The notes under the pieces were generated by a model, which was not told where the DNA came from, searched no databases, and saw only the letters and a list, made by a program, of their open reading frames with translations. From Planctomycetota bacterium (GTDB taxonomy: Bacteria > Planctomycetota > Planctomycetia > Pirellulales > Pirellulaceae): a stretch of DNA of 48,533 nucleotides. The position numbers and the translations under genes are program-made. The stretch lies in contig JAQCHP010000021.1 of the NCBI GenBank assembly GCA_027619595.1, forward strand, positions 1 through 48,533, written 5' to 3'. Shown piece by piece: positions 9,134-17,023 of this stretch (within the stretch, counting starts at the first letter, position 1; every line of letters starts with the position of its first letter).

Positions 9134-9146
9134 ACTGTCGTACAGT
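9134..9146. promoter_or_regulatory. Possible operator, ACTGT-CGT-ACAGT
   Basis: A perfect inverted repeat of 5 bp with a 3-bp centre. The TGTCGTA within it occurs again a few bases downstream (around 9149-9155). It is 45-58 bp upstream of the start at 9192, where a regulator of that gene could bind. This is a sequence pattern only. Confidence 0.3.
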
Positions 9147-9191
9147 TTTGTCGTATGTTCGTTGGTTTTTGGGATCTATAGGAGCCCTTCC

Positions 9192-9785
9192 ATGAAAGTC
9201 CGTGCTCACCTTTTGGCGTTGGTTGCTGGCCTGTTGTTCTTGGCCGGTGGATCGAACGCAAACGCGCTTGGCTTGTTCAATCTCGCTGCCATGGGCGGCT
9301 GTGCCGTCGAGCCATCGTGTGGTTGTGAAGCGTCGTGCGGCGTGGCCGTTGAGGCCTGCTGTGATTCGGCGCCCGTTTGTTGCTCGCCTTGTGCGAAGCG
9401 ATGTCGTCCAGGGCTGTTGGCTCGATTGAAGTCAAGGCTCTCATGCTGCCGCCCCAGCTGCTGCAACCCTTGTGGTTGCGAAGTTAGCTGCGGTTGCGAC
9501 ACTGGTTGTGCTGCTGCTGCACCAAGCTGCGGATGCGAGCCCAGCTGTGGCGTTGATGCTGCACCAAGCTGTGGCTGCGAGCCTAGCTGTGGCTGCGAGC
9601 CTAGCTGTGGCGCTGAAGCTGCACCAAGCTGTGGATGCGAGCCCAGCTGTGGTTGTGCTGTTGAATGCTGCCCGAAGAAATGCCGTCCTCGGTTGCTCGA
9701 CCGTATTCGTTCGCTGCGATGCAAATCCCGCTGCTGCGTTCCAGCATGCGTGACGACCTGCTGCGAACCAACCTGCGGTTGCTAG
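9192..9785 (+). CDS. Secreted cysteine-rich repeat protein 1
   Basis: The 197-aa product starts with a clear signal peptide (MKVRAHLLALVAGLLFLAGG, then SNANA). The mature part is extraordinarily rich in Cys, Ser, Gly and Pro, built from repeats such as PSCGCEPSCG, and ends in a Cys-rich tail. Two basic modules interrupt the Cys blocks: CRPGLLARLKSRLSCC and CRPRLLDRIRSLRC. A related module occurs in the product of 15632-16135. No enzyme motif is present; a disulfide-linked or metal-binding envelope component is a reasonable guess. AGGAG at 9180-9184 fixes the ATG at 9192. A terminator hairpin follows at 9822-9848. Confidence 0.85.
   Translation: MKVRAHLLALVAGLLFLAGGSNANALGLFNLAAMGGCAVEPSCGCEASCGVAVEACCDSAPVCCSPCAKRCRPGLLARLKSRLSCCRPSCCNPCGCEVSCGCDTGCAAAAPSCGCEPSCGVDAAPSCGCEPSCGCEPSCGAEAAPSCGCEPSCGCAVECCPKKCRPRLLDRIRSLRCKSRCCVPACVTTCCEPTCGC
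9519..9655 (+). repeat. In-frame tandem repeats within cysteine-rich gene 1
   Basis: Near-identical units beginning GCACCAAGCTG start at 9519, 9561 and 9621, 42 and 60 bp apart. The extra length of the middle unit is one more copy of the 18-bp subunit AGCTGTGGCTGCGAGCCT, which encodes SCGCEP. All spacings are multiples of three and of the subunit arrangement, so the array can expand without breaking the frame. Confidence 0.8.
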
Positions 9786-9821
9786 TACTCTGATAGCTGG
9801 ATTTTCCAGTGACGAAACGAA

Positions 9822-9848
9822 GGGGCCGGACTATATGTTCGGCCCTTT
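9822..9848 (+). terminator. Rho-independent-like terminator, overlapping the apbE stop
   Basis: GGGCCGGAC (9823-9831) pairs with GTTCGGCCC (9837-9845), with one G-U pair, over a TATAT loop, followed by TTT. It ends the transcript of the cysteine-rich gene. The stop codon and last codons of apbE on the opposite strand lie inside the same hairpin. Confidence 0.6.
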
Positions 9849-11051
9849 CCACGTTTTGGGCGGTTGCGATGTGGCTTCATCGTTGAGTCCGCACCACAGC
9901 AGCCTGGCCGACGGATGGCAAATCTTCAAATCCGATGGCTCGATCGCGCCGTAGACCTCAACCTGAAGGTCACCGGATTTATCGGTCGGTCGGATAAAGA
10001 GAGCGCCTACCTTGGGGTGCTGTTGGCAATATTTTTCAGTCTCTATTGATCCAAGCACAAAAAACGCAGTCGCCAGCGCATCGGCTTCCGCTGCGATTTC
10101 TGCCACCGCAGACACGCTAAATACATCGCTATCGACCGGAAGACCTGTCCGAGGGTCGAGAATATGGCCGTACCGTTTGCCCCCCTGGTAGAAGCTTTGA
10201 GTAGCGGTTCCTGAAGTTCCTAAGGCTCGGTTGACAAGAAGAATTTCCAGCAGGGTGGAATCAGGTCGCTGCGGGTGGCGAATGCCAATCGTCCAGCCTA
10301 TTTTTGGGCCCGTCCGTGTTCCGCATGCGAGCACGCTGCTTTGGCCGCCATGGAGCAGGAAATTCTTGTAACCCGACTCCAAAAATTGTTCGGCGCATCG
10401 GTCCAGCGCATACCCCTTGCCGATTGCGCCCAAATTGACTTCCACGCCCGCTTGCTTCAAACAAATCGATTCTTTATCGGCGAAGAAATCAAGCTGTTCC
10501 GTGCCGACTCGCTTCAGTGCATTCTGGATCTCCAATTCGGAAGGTACGCGTCCCATGCGACGTGAGAATCCCCAGATCGTCGAAAGGGCGCCCGAAGTGA
10601 CGTCGAATGCTCCCTGGGTTTCCCGGTGGAGCCGCTGAGCCAAAACGAGTAGCGCAAAAAGACGAGTTTCCATCCGCATGGGGCCCAGGTGCCCGCCATG
10701 GCATAAGCGACTAATTTCACTGAATGGTCGATAAATCGTAAGTTGTTCCTCCAGTTGGTCGATCAGATCCAATGCTTGGAGCGCGGCTTCTTCCGCGCCA
10801 GCGTATTCCCCAGCGTTGAAAAAAACCTCGAAGTTGCACGCCATGGCTCGACGTTCAATCTTGGTAAGGTACGTGCGGCTGGTGTTGGTTTTCGTGGGAG
10901 AATTCGGTTGCAAAGCTTGTTCATTGTTCGACGCATCGATGCCTGGTAGACTTGCATCTACCAAATGCCTCAACACATCGATCGACGACTTGCCGTTCAA
11001 GAATTCCCTTCGGCTTGAAGGGGGCACCGGTCTCGGCGTGGAATTCGTCAT
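9831..11051 (-). CDS. apbE: FAD:protein FMN transferase (ApbE)
   Basis: ApbE attaches FMN covalently to Ser/Thr of target proteins outside the cytoplasm. The 406-aa product shows the family pattern: ERRAMACNFEVFF near residue 66, a helix with LDLIDQLEEQLTIYRPFSEISRL, NLGAIGKGYALDRCAE, LLHGGQSSVLACG, and the metal/flavin-binding GHILDPRTG followed by AEADALATAFFVLG. The N-terminus carries SSRREFLNGKS, a twin-arginine-like motif, but no hydrophobic stretch follows, so export by Tat is uncertain. It is divergent from a cytochrome c'-like gene only 33 bp away, so their promoters must overlap. Confidence 0.93.
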   Translation of the reverse strand: MTNSTPRPVPPSSRREFLNGKSSIDVLRHLVDASLPGIDASNNEQALQPNSPTKTNTSRTYLTKIERRAMACNFEVFFNAGEYAGAEEAALQALDLIDQLEEQLTIYRPFSEISRLCHGGHLGPMRMETRLFALLVLAQRLHRETQGAFDVTSGALSTIWGFSRRMGRVPSELEIQNALKRVGTEQLDFFADKESICLKQAGVEVNLGAIGKGYALDRCAEQFLESGYKNFLLHGGQSSVLACGTRTGPKIGWTIGIRHPQRPDSTLLEILLVNRALGTSGTATQSFYQGGKRYGHILDPRTGLPVDSDVFSVSAVAEIAAEADALATAFFVLGSIETEKYCQQHPKVGALFIRPTDKSGDLQVEVYGAIEPSDLKICHPSARLLWCGLNDEATSQPPKTWKGPNI

Positions 11052-11084
11052 GAATCGTTGTGTACGGAAGGAGAGTGAATCGAT

Positions 11085-12041
11085 ATGCGATCACACCATT
11101 ATACTGGAATGTGGGCGATCTTGATTCTGGGTTGCTGGGAAGCGGTGACGGCTGGCGATACTGGAATTGAAGGCGAGTCGAGGGCCGCAGTTCCCAGTTG
11201 GGGCGCCGGGGCAGATATCTTCTTTGCCGATGCCTTTGCCGAGGGACTCCAAGCTCTCCCCACTGCCAGCGGCCCCCCGGTGGCGCCGTCCGCTTCTGCC
11301 GTTCTTCCAACGGACGTCGTTCCCTGGTCCCAGATTGTTTCGGCAGATGTGTTGGAGGACGAAATCAAGACGGTCATTCATGCCTGGCATCTCAACGAAC
11401 AGACGCAATCGCGGGTTCCAAATCGACTGCAGAAGCAGCAATATTTGCGCTACCTTGCACTGCTGTTTTGCGTGATTTCTAAATACGATATTGACATGCG
11501 ATGGCAAACGGATGCGCAACGGATTTGGTACGATCTTTTAGAAAAATTCGATTCGAACTCTGCAGACCGGCTACCGGGTTCGAGCAAAGATGAATTGCCC
11601 GATTCGCGTCTATCCGACGTGACGTCGGAGCCTTTTCGGAAACTGATGCACGAAGGTCGTTGGCAGCCGTGGGGGACGTATTCCCCAGTCGAACCCAATT
11701 CTTGGTCGGTAACCGTGCATCGGCCCACCATCATGAAGCGATTGGAAGCAGCCGACCGGCGAGTGGCGGAAATCGCACGACAAGGAACATGGCCCAATGA
11801 CCAGTCCCTGGGCCGACTCGAATACGAAGCGCACGTCGTTCGGTTGCTGGCTCGTCTCGTCGAAGCGCCTGGCGCACCAGATGCGAACGACGATGCCTAC
11901 AAGATCTATAGCCGGAGAATGGCGGAATCCGCGGATCAGATTCTGTCCGCCGTGCAAACGCAACGGCTATCGACACTCCAAGATGCGACACGAAATTTTC
12001 GCCAAAGCTGCGCTGAATGCCACGCTGATTATCGGAGCTAA
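11085..12041 (+). CDS. Exported cytochrome c'-like haem protein
   Basis: The 318-aa product begins with a signal peptide (GMWAILILGCWEAVTAGD). Its C-terminal end reads QSCAECHADYRS: one CxxCH haem-binding site (Cys309, Cys312, His313) followed by YR, the arrangement at the C-terminus of cytochrome c' four-helix proteins. The preceding 120 residues are helical (RRVAEIARQ, LEYEAHVVRLLARLVEAPGAP, YSRRMAESADQILSAV), fitting that fold. The N-terminal 150 residues are not recognised. AAGGAGAG stands 9 nt before the ATG. Being divergent from apbE suggests a shared extracytoplasmic redox role, which is inference. Confidence 0.75.
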   Translation: MRSHHYTGMWAILILGCWEAVTAGDTGIEGESRAAVPSWGAGADIFFADAFAEGLQALPTASGPPVAPSASAVLPTDVVPWSQIVSADVLEDEIKTVIHAWHLNEQTQSRVPNRLQKQQYLRYLALLFCVISKYDIDMRWQTDAQRIWYDLLEKFDSNSADRLPGSSKDELPDSRLSDVTSEPFRKLMHEGRWQPWGTYSPVEPNSWSVTVHRPTIMKRLEAADRRVAEIARQGTWPNDQSLGRLEYEAHVVRLLARLVEAPGAPDANDDAYKIYSRRMAESADQILSAVQTQRLSTLQDATRNFRQSCAECHADYRS

Positions 12042-12115
12042 TGCGGCAAATTGAAGAATGAACGCAACTTCCGAGAATCAGGCTCGATGCCGTCGAGACC
12101 TTGCAATTCCCCCGA

Positions 12116-12733
12116 TTAACGCGAGACTTTCGGCTTGGTGCTCTTGGGATTGGATCGTGATTGTCCGTTCTTTTCGTGCCGGGGCGGTTCGTTAGGGGGT
12201 TCGCTTCGTGAGAAAAGTGACACGAGTTCTGCGAGACCTGCGGCGGCGAACTCCGGACCGGATACGTATCTGCCCGGACTCACCCATTCCGAAAGTTTCT
12301 CATGTGTGATTCCCAACAGGTCGGCAAGCAGATGATCCATATCCTGTTCCAGCTTGCCGAAATGGCGTGCCCATTCGGCTGCTTCGGCCAGACCGACATG
12401 TTCTTCGCTCTGCCATTTCATTGGATGGAACAACATGACGCTGAAAGGAGTAACGATTCGACGTCGACAAGCGGCGAACGGCCAAAGGGTGGCCGACGAG
12501 CACTCGCCCGTGACGATTCCCGTTGCATTTAAACGTCGCAGCCGAATAATGGAAGCCAATGATAGCGCACAATACGGACTGCCGCCCGGTGAATCGATAT
12601 AAAGAACGCATTCACCTCCGTAGGGCACGGACAAGAGTCGGTCCGCCAAGTCCGTTTCATGGTCGGTGAGTTCCCCGACGAACGGTATTTCGACGGGAGC
12701 ATCGGATTCTTGGTTTTGGGCGTTATCAACCAT
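12116..12733 (-). CDS. ClpP-like serine protease (crotonase-fold, SDH/ClpP type)
   Basis: The 205-aa product has the ClpP fold: a strand ECVLYIDSPGGS (oxyanion-loop Gly-Gly at 50-51), a GECSSATLWPFAAC segment whose Ser79 or Ser80 takes the place of the catalytic Ser, and VMLFHPM with His103 in the position of the catalytic His. A helix follows (EAAEWARHFGKLEQDMDHLLADLLGI), then the WVSPGRYVSGPEFAAAGLAELV segment typical of ClpP C-termini. The active-site environment differs from classical ClpP (GxAASMGA). The last 30 residues are a basic, Pro/Asn-rich tail. No Clp ATPase is nearby. Confidence 0.75.
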   Translation of the reverse strand: MVDNAQNQESDAPVEIPFVGELTDHETDLADRLLSVPYGGECVLYIDSPGGSPYCALSLASIIRLRRLNATGIVTGECSSATLWPFAACRRRIVTPFSVMLFHPMKWQSEEHVGLAEAAEWARHFGKLEQDMDHLLADLLGITHEKLSEWVSPGRYVSGPEFAAAGLAELVSLFSRSEPPNEPPRHEKNGQSRSNPKSTKPKVSR

Positions 12734-12957
12734 CCGGCTTGATCCTTTTGGGTGTGAGCCGATTTCGCTTAAGCGGTCCCTGGGAGGGAATCCTGTACTA
12801 CTCTTCTAGCGGTCGTTCGGAGAGTTTTTTGGGGGAAGTAACCTGTGGCTCTGCCCAATGTCCTAAGCTAATATAGTAGTTGTTAAGCGCCGCGCCCTAG
12901 AATATCTGGTACATTGCAAAAAAAGAATGGCCGGTCGTAGGGATTCATTGATGCCCC

Positions 12958-13677
12958 ATGGGAATTAAGTGCTTCTGTCCTCACGGGCATCCGCTCAACG
13001 TAAAATCGCACCTAGCCGGAAAGCGTGGAGTTTGCCCCACTTGTGGGGTTAAATTCCGGATTCCTGAAGCAAGCGGTTCGGGTGTTCCGTCGGTTTCCGT
13101 TGCCGGGAGTGGAAAAAAGGCTGCCGACCCGCCCGAATTCGAGGAATTTAAAACCGATATTCCACACGCGACTTCTAATGTCGCGAGTCCTCCTAATGTG
13201 AATTTGGCGGCACGCGACGAGGGATTGGGCAAAGGGAATTCCGAGCCAGTCGCTGCTAGTAAGCCGGCCATTTGGTATGTGAAGACTCGCGATGGACAGT
13301 ATGGGCCGACCTATGAGGCTGCCGTTCAAGAATGGGTTGCGGATGGTCGGATTGTTCTCGGGAATTGGCTTTGGAGGGATGGATGGGAGCAATGGCGGCC
13401 AGCAGAATCGGTATTTTCCCAACTGCTTCCACCCCCTGCAAACAGCACCTCCCCTGGGGCCGCCCTTCCCCTTGACGCCGCTCCAATGGCTGCTGCTCCA
13501 ATGGTTGCCGCTCCAATCGTTGCGCCGCAAGTTGCGAAAGATGCCCCCCATTTGCTGGGTCGTGCGGCTCTGAGGCAGCGTCAGGGAGCCAAGCGTCGGC
13601 GAGTCGTCGTGATTTGCCTAAGCGTTGTCAGCATTGTCTTACTCGCGGCGTTATTGATTTTGGTTGTCGTTCAATAG
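12958..13677 (+). CDS. Zinc-ribbon and GYF-like (DUF4339) domain membrane protein
   Basis: The 239-aa protein starts with a zinc ribbon (Cys5, Cys7, His9/His11, Cys26, Cys29). After a disordered linker comes a GYF_2/DUF4339 domain, WYVKTRDGQYGPTYEAAVQ...DGRIVLGNWLWRDGWEQW, a fold that usually binds proline-rich peptides. A Pro/Ala-rich stretch with AAPM repeats and a basic patch (RQGAKRRR) precede one C-terminal transmembrane helix, so the domain faces the cytoplasm. This architecture is common in planctomycetes; function unknown. An ATG at 12951 is out of frame. The P-loop ATPase gene follows 58 bp downstream. Confidence 0.85.
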   Translation: MGIKCFCPHGHPLNVKSHLAGKRGVCPTCGVKFRIPEASGSGVPSVSVAGSGKKAADPPEFEEFKTDIPHATSNVASPPNVNLAARDEGLGKGNSEPVAASKPAIWYVKTRDGQYGPTYEAAVQEWVADGRIVLGNWLWRDGWEQWRPAESVFSQLLPPPANSTSPGAALPLDAAPMAAAPMVAAPIVAPQVAKDAPHLLGRAALRQRQGAKRRRVVVICLSVVSIVLLAALLILVVVQ

Positions 13678-13735
13678 TTTCCCCACGCCGATTCCGACAA
13701 CGTTCGGCCGGCCCACCTACCGAAAGATATGGTCC

Positions 13736-15223
13736 ATGAAGGTTGAGCAATTTTTGCGGCAACATCACATCGCCCGCAATCCGTTCGCCGAAGAAGATGC
13801 TCAAACGGATCCAGTTTTTAAGAATTTCTGTATCGACACGACGCATCATCCCGCGTGGCAGAAGGTCATGGGTGACCCTGCCGAACCTTCGACGGCAATT
13901 GTGTTTGGCGAAAAGGGTGCCGGCAAGACCGCATTGCGTTTGCAGATCGAGCGAGAAGTTTCCGAATATAACCGCCGTCATCCCACAGCGCGTCTCTATC
14001 TTATTCGGTACGACGATTGGAATCCCTTCTTGGACCAATTTAAGGACCGTCATCGAGCTGGTCTGAAGATTGAGAAACTGTTGTCGCTCTGGAACTTGTG
14101 GGACCATATGGACGCAATTCTAAGCCTTGGCGTGACCGATCTGGTCAGTCGCATTCTGAGCGACCAAGAGTCCGCCAGTTCGATCCATTCGCTGGACGCG
14201 TCCCAACGTCGTGACCTATTGCTGCTCGTGAGTTGCTACGACCACGCACCGGCAGAGAATTTTGACCAGCGATGGGTGCGTGTACGGAAGAGACTTCGGT
14301 ATCGGCCCATCAATGCGATGCTAACGCCGGCGATTGGGATTGTGGCAACTTTAGCCGCCCTGACCTTGTTGGTCGTCGGCATGACACGAGGCACGACTTC
14401 GTGGCTTTTCCCCAGTCCGGGTCGGCTACTTTGGACCTGTTTTTTCGTGCTACTTGCCGGTTGGGTCCCGTACGCATGGCGTTATGTTCACTGTTATTGG
14501 CTCGGTAGCGGTGTTTGTCGACAACTCAAAACGATTGCACGGACACGTCACGGTCTGGCTCGAGTCTTGACGCGGTTTGCGGCGACCGACCTAGCCGGAC
14601 AACCGTTTCCCAACAAAAATCGAACCGACGATCGCTATGTCCTCTTGGGAAAGATGCAGGGACTGCTGCGGGTGTTTGGGTATGGCGGGACGCTCATCGT
14701 GGTCGATCGAGTGGACGAACCGCACTTGGTAAATGGGATGGCAACTCGAATGAAGGCCCTCGTCTGGCCGATCCTCGACAATAAATTCCTCAAACACCCC
14801 GGGCTTGGGCTGAAACTGATGCTGCCGGCGGAATTGGTTCCCTATTTGGAGAGTGAGGACCGGGACTTTCACCAACGAGCGCGACTCGACAAGCAGAACG
14901 TTATCTCGGCGCTCGGCTGGACCGGTGAAGCGTTACAGGACGTGGCGAATGCTCGGATTGCTGCCTGCGCGCTGGCCGGCTCGTCCCCCAAATTGCGAGA
15001 TCTCTTCGATGGGACGGTGAGTAGTGAACGCCTTCTGGAAGTGTTGCGTGCGCTGCGGGTTCCAAGGCATTTGTTCAAATTTCTGTACCGACTGCTAGTC
15101 GCACATTGCAATGCGCACACCGACGAACAGCCTCTGTGGGAAATCCCAGCGCCGCTATTGGAATCGACCTTGGCTGTCTATTTGCGAGAACAGGACCTCG
15201 CCGAAAATCGCCTGCGGGTTTAG
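13736..15223 (+). CDS. Membrane-embedded P-loop ATPase of unknown role
   Basis: The 495-aa protein has a Walker A motif GEKGAGKT (residues 58-65) and a Walker B-like strand GTLIVVDRVDE. Two hydrophobic segments in the middle (AMLTPAIGIVATLAALTLLVV and LLWTCFFVLLAGWVPYAW) split the nucleotide-binding region, an arrangement reminiscent of KAP-type P-loop NTPases. The start NPFAEEDAQTDP is similar in style to ExeA-like ATPases. I cannot name a family with certainty. The ATG at 13736 was chosen; the frame extends back into the neighbouring gene without protein-like sequence. A weak GGACC/GGTCC hairpin (15223-15239) follows the stop. Confidence 0.7.
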   Translation: MKVEQFLRQHHIARNPFAEEDAQTDPVFKNFCIDTTHHPAWQKVMGDPAEPSTAIVFGEKGAGKTALRLQIEREVSEYNRRHPTARLYLIRYDDWNPFLDQFKDRHRAGLKIEKLLSLWNLWDHMDAILSLGVTDLVSRILSDQESASSIHSLDASQRRDLLLLVSCYDHAPAENFDQRWVRVRKRLRYRPINAMLTPAIGIVATLAALTLLVVGMTRGTTSWLFPSPGRLLWTCFFVLLAGWVPYAWRYVHCYWLGSGVCRQLKTIARTRHGLARVLTRFAATDLAGQPFPNKNRTDDRYVLLGKMQGLLRVFGYGGTLIVVDRVDEPHLVNGMATRMKALVWPILDNKFLKHPGLGLKLMLPAELVPYLESEDRDFHQRARLDKQNVISALGWTGEALQDVANARIAACALAGSSPKLRDLFDGTVSSERLLEVLRALRVPRHLFKFLYRLLVAHCNAHTDEQPLWEIPAPLLESTLAVYLREQDLAENRLRV

Positions 15224-15631
15224 GACCCGATTGCGGTCCGTGGTTCGCGCCCGTTCGACCGGCACGACAACCAATTTGCAACCTCGCCTCCCGCTCGGAG
15301 GCCATTGAAACTCGTTTTGCCTATACACGCTTGGCCGTGGAGGCCGGTGGCTCCCCTAGAAATAGCCCGAGAATTTGCCGGAGGCGGGTTGACAGCCCTC
15401 CTGGCCGTGCTAACCTAAACCCCTTAATCATCCGAATCGGTAGAGTTTCGTTAATCGCTATATTCAAACAGGGTAGGTGCATTCTCGGGACTTTTCAGGT
15501 TTGGGCGTGCTGTCTTCTCGGAGGCGCACTGAATCGACCCATGCCGCGGCTAGAGGCCATTGGAATCCGTCATCGTTGTGGCGTCCAATCGTCGTGGCGT
15601 TGTAACACAAACTGTCAGTAGGAGGTGAATT
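15224..15631. other. Long leader region of cysteine-rich gene 2
   Basis: No supported gene, although a forward frame stays open across most of it without protein-like content. TTGACA at 15389-15394 with a poor -10 (TAACCT after 16 bp), and an isolated TATATT at 15459-15464, are possible promoter pieces; either would give a 5' leader of 150-200 nt. Two direct repeats, ATCGTTGTGGCGT (15572-15584) and ATCGTCGTGGCGT (15588-15600), lie just before the ribosome binding site. Confidence 0.5.
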
Positions 15632-16135
15632 ATGAATTGGAAAGTTAGTTATGCTGTTGGGCTGTTCCTCGCCGTTGTGGCAATTGGTGCAGTTGGAAGC
15701 GAAAATCAGGTCGTTGCCAGCTTAGGCTGCGGCGGCAATTGCGGTGGTGCAAGCTGCGGCGGCGATAGCTGCGGTGGCGGGCGTCAATGCAAGGGGCCCG
15801 GACTTCTGGCCCGTTTGCGTGCTCGCAAGTGTGATGGTGGCAGTTGTGATGGCGGCGGCTGCGGTGGTCGCAGACGAGGCCACGGCGATTGCGGAGGCCT
15901 CTTCGGTCGCCGTAACCGTTGCCATGGTAATGCAGCTCCTACTTGCTGTGAACCGGCTCCGGTTTGCGCGCCTGCTTGTGATGCATGTGCTCCTGCTTGT
16001 GATGCATGTGCTCCTGCTCCGTGCAGTTGCCCTCCGGCTGCCGTTGGAACTGAAGTTCCACCGGCTCCTGCCGGCGCGGACAATTCAGCACCGGCCGAAG
16101 GCTTGGCCTTTCGTTCGGTCAGCTTCCGCAGCTAA
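15632..16135 (+). CDS. Secreted cysteine-rich repeat protein 2
   Basis: The 167-aa product has a signal peptide (MNWKVSYAVGLFLAVVAIGA) and a mature part rich in Cys and Gly: CGGNCGGASCGGDSCGGG, then KGPGLLARLRARKC, Gly/Cys repeats, a basic GRRRGHGDCGGLFGRRNRC block, and CAPACDACAPACDACAPAP. The PGLLARLRARKC module matches the PGLLARLKSRLSCC module of the product of 9192-9785, so the two are likely related. The end is Pro/Ala-rich and disordered. A very strong Shine-Dalgarno, AGGAGGTGAAT, precedes the ATG, and a strong terminator follows, so high expression as a single gene is likely. Confidence 0.87.
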   Translation: MNWKVSYAVGLFLAVVAIGAVGSENQVVASLGCGGNCGGASCGGDSCGGGRQCKGPGLLARLRARKCDGGSCDGGGCGGRRRGHGDCGGLFGRRNRCHGNAAPTCCEPAPVCAPACDACAPACDACAPAPCSCPPAAVGTEVPPAPAGADNSAPAEGLAFRSVSFRS

Positions 16136-16207
16136 GTGGAAAAAGTTATTGTGCTGGTTCACGCCCCTGTTCGTGAGCCGGCCGCGACATTACGGTAGTT
16201 CCGTTTG

Positions 16208-16239
16208 ATCGGGCCTGTGAAAACAGGCCCGATTTTTTT
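16208..16239 (+). terminator. Strong rho-independent terminator
   Basis: An 11-bp perfect stem, ATCGGGCCTGT (16208-16218) with ACAGGCCCGAT (16223-16233), a GAAA tetraloop and a run of seven T (the last T of the stem plus six more). It ends the transcript of cysteine-rich gene 2. Confidence 0.92.
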
Positions 16240-16342
16240 GTTTTGGTCTGGCAGGCCGTGAACGAATACACGGTTACAGCCTCTCAAAAAATGGCCTGAC
16301 AAAGAACGGCGGTTGATTTACAACTCCAGCGGTGGGAACTTC

Positions 16343-17023
16343 ATGGCGACGCAGAATGACAAATGGTCCGACGCCCTTAAGTCCGTCGCTTCGGCTGTGT
16401 TGGCCATTCATTTTATTTGTGTACTCGTCGTTTGTACCGCCAATGTCTCGCCTTCTCAGTTGCAAGCAAGGCTTGTCAAGGTTTTGGCGCCCTATACACG
16501 TGTGTTGAACTGGGACCCCAACTTTACGCGTTTCCAATGGACGCATGCCGTACCGGAGCACGACGACCACCGAATCCTTATTTCTAAGGAGGATATCCAA
16601 AAGAGTGACGCTTCAGCTGAGGTATTGCAATTTGGAATTCGTGGGAGCCTACGCCGTGCGCGACACCAAGCACTGGCCGACTTTATGGCGGTTTACGCTG
16701 CACCTGGACAGGAGCTGGACGACGTAACGGCCCTCATAGCGGGGCGTGTGGGCAATTTCGCCTTGCGACGGCGTAACGAAACGGGAAGCGTCAAGGTTCG
16801 CGTGGATGGATGGGAGCCCCAGCTCATGGCACCTGCTTCGGCTGCCAATCCGTCGACGGCCAGTACCTGGGGTACGATTTACTCGGCCGAAGTCTGGGCG
16901 GACCCGGGCGGAGAAGTTCAGGTGCTGAAGGACGCAGCACGCGGTGAGGTGGCGCTGCCGCAGGCACCTCTGGGGACGGGACCTCAGGAGACGGGCGGCT
17001 CTCCAGGGGTAGTGACTCCATGA
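16343..17023 (+). CDS. Small membrane-anchored protein partnered with HTTM protein
   Basis: The 226-aa product has one N-terminal transmembrane anchor (SVASAVLAIHFICVLVVCTA) and an extracytoplasmic domain with a WTHAVPEHDDHRILI segment and a WEPQLMAP region; the end is Gly/Pro-rich and disordered. I do not recognise a named family. Its stop codon overlaps the start of the HTTM gene (ATGATG around the TGA at 17021-17023), so the two are almost certainly translated together. GGTGGGAA precedes the ATG. Confidence 0.75.
   Translation: MATQNDKWSDALKSVASAVLAIHFICVLVVCTANVSPSQLQARLVKVLAPYTRVLNWDPNFTRFQWTHAVPEHDDHRILISKEDIQKSDASAEVLQFGIRGSLRRARHQALADFMAVYAAPGQELDDVTALIAGRVGNFALRRRNETGSVKVRVDGWEPQLMAPASAANPSTASTWGTIYSAEVWADPGGEVQVLKDAARGEVALPQAPLGTGPQETGGSPGVVTP

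Larger units (their letters stand above)
8747..9191. other. Divergent intergenic region before the cysteine-rich gene
   Basis: No supported gene. The region separates two divergent genes and holds three inverted repeats: ACCACCC/GGGTGGT (8922-8928 with 8937-8943), an 8-bp stem at 9015-9036, and a palindrome at 9134-9146. An AGGAG at 9180-9184 serves the gene at 9192. Confidence 0.6.

Noticed and set aside
9206-9724. Minus-strand 172-aa frame rich in QPQLGS repeats
   Set aside because: It is the antisense image of the SCGCEP repeat array; the repeated DNA keeps other frames open. No start context and no independent motifs.
15106-15621. 171-aa forward frame between the ATPase and cysteine-rich gene 2
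   Set aside because: It starts inside the ATPase gene, lacks a ribosome binding site and has Arg/Pro-rich noncoding-like composition.
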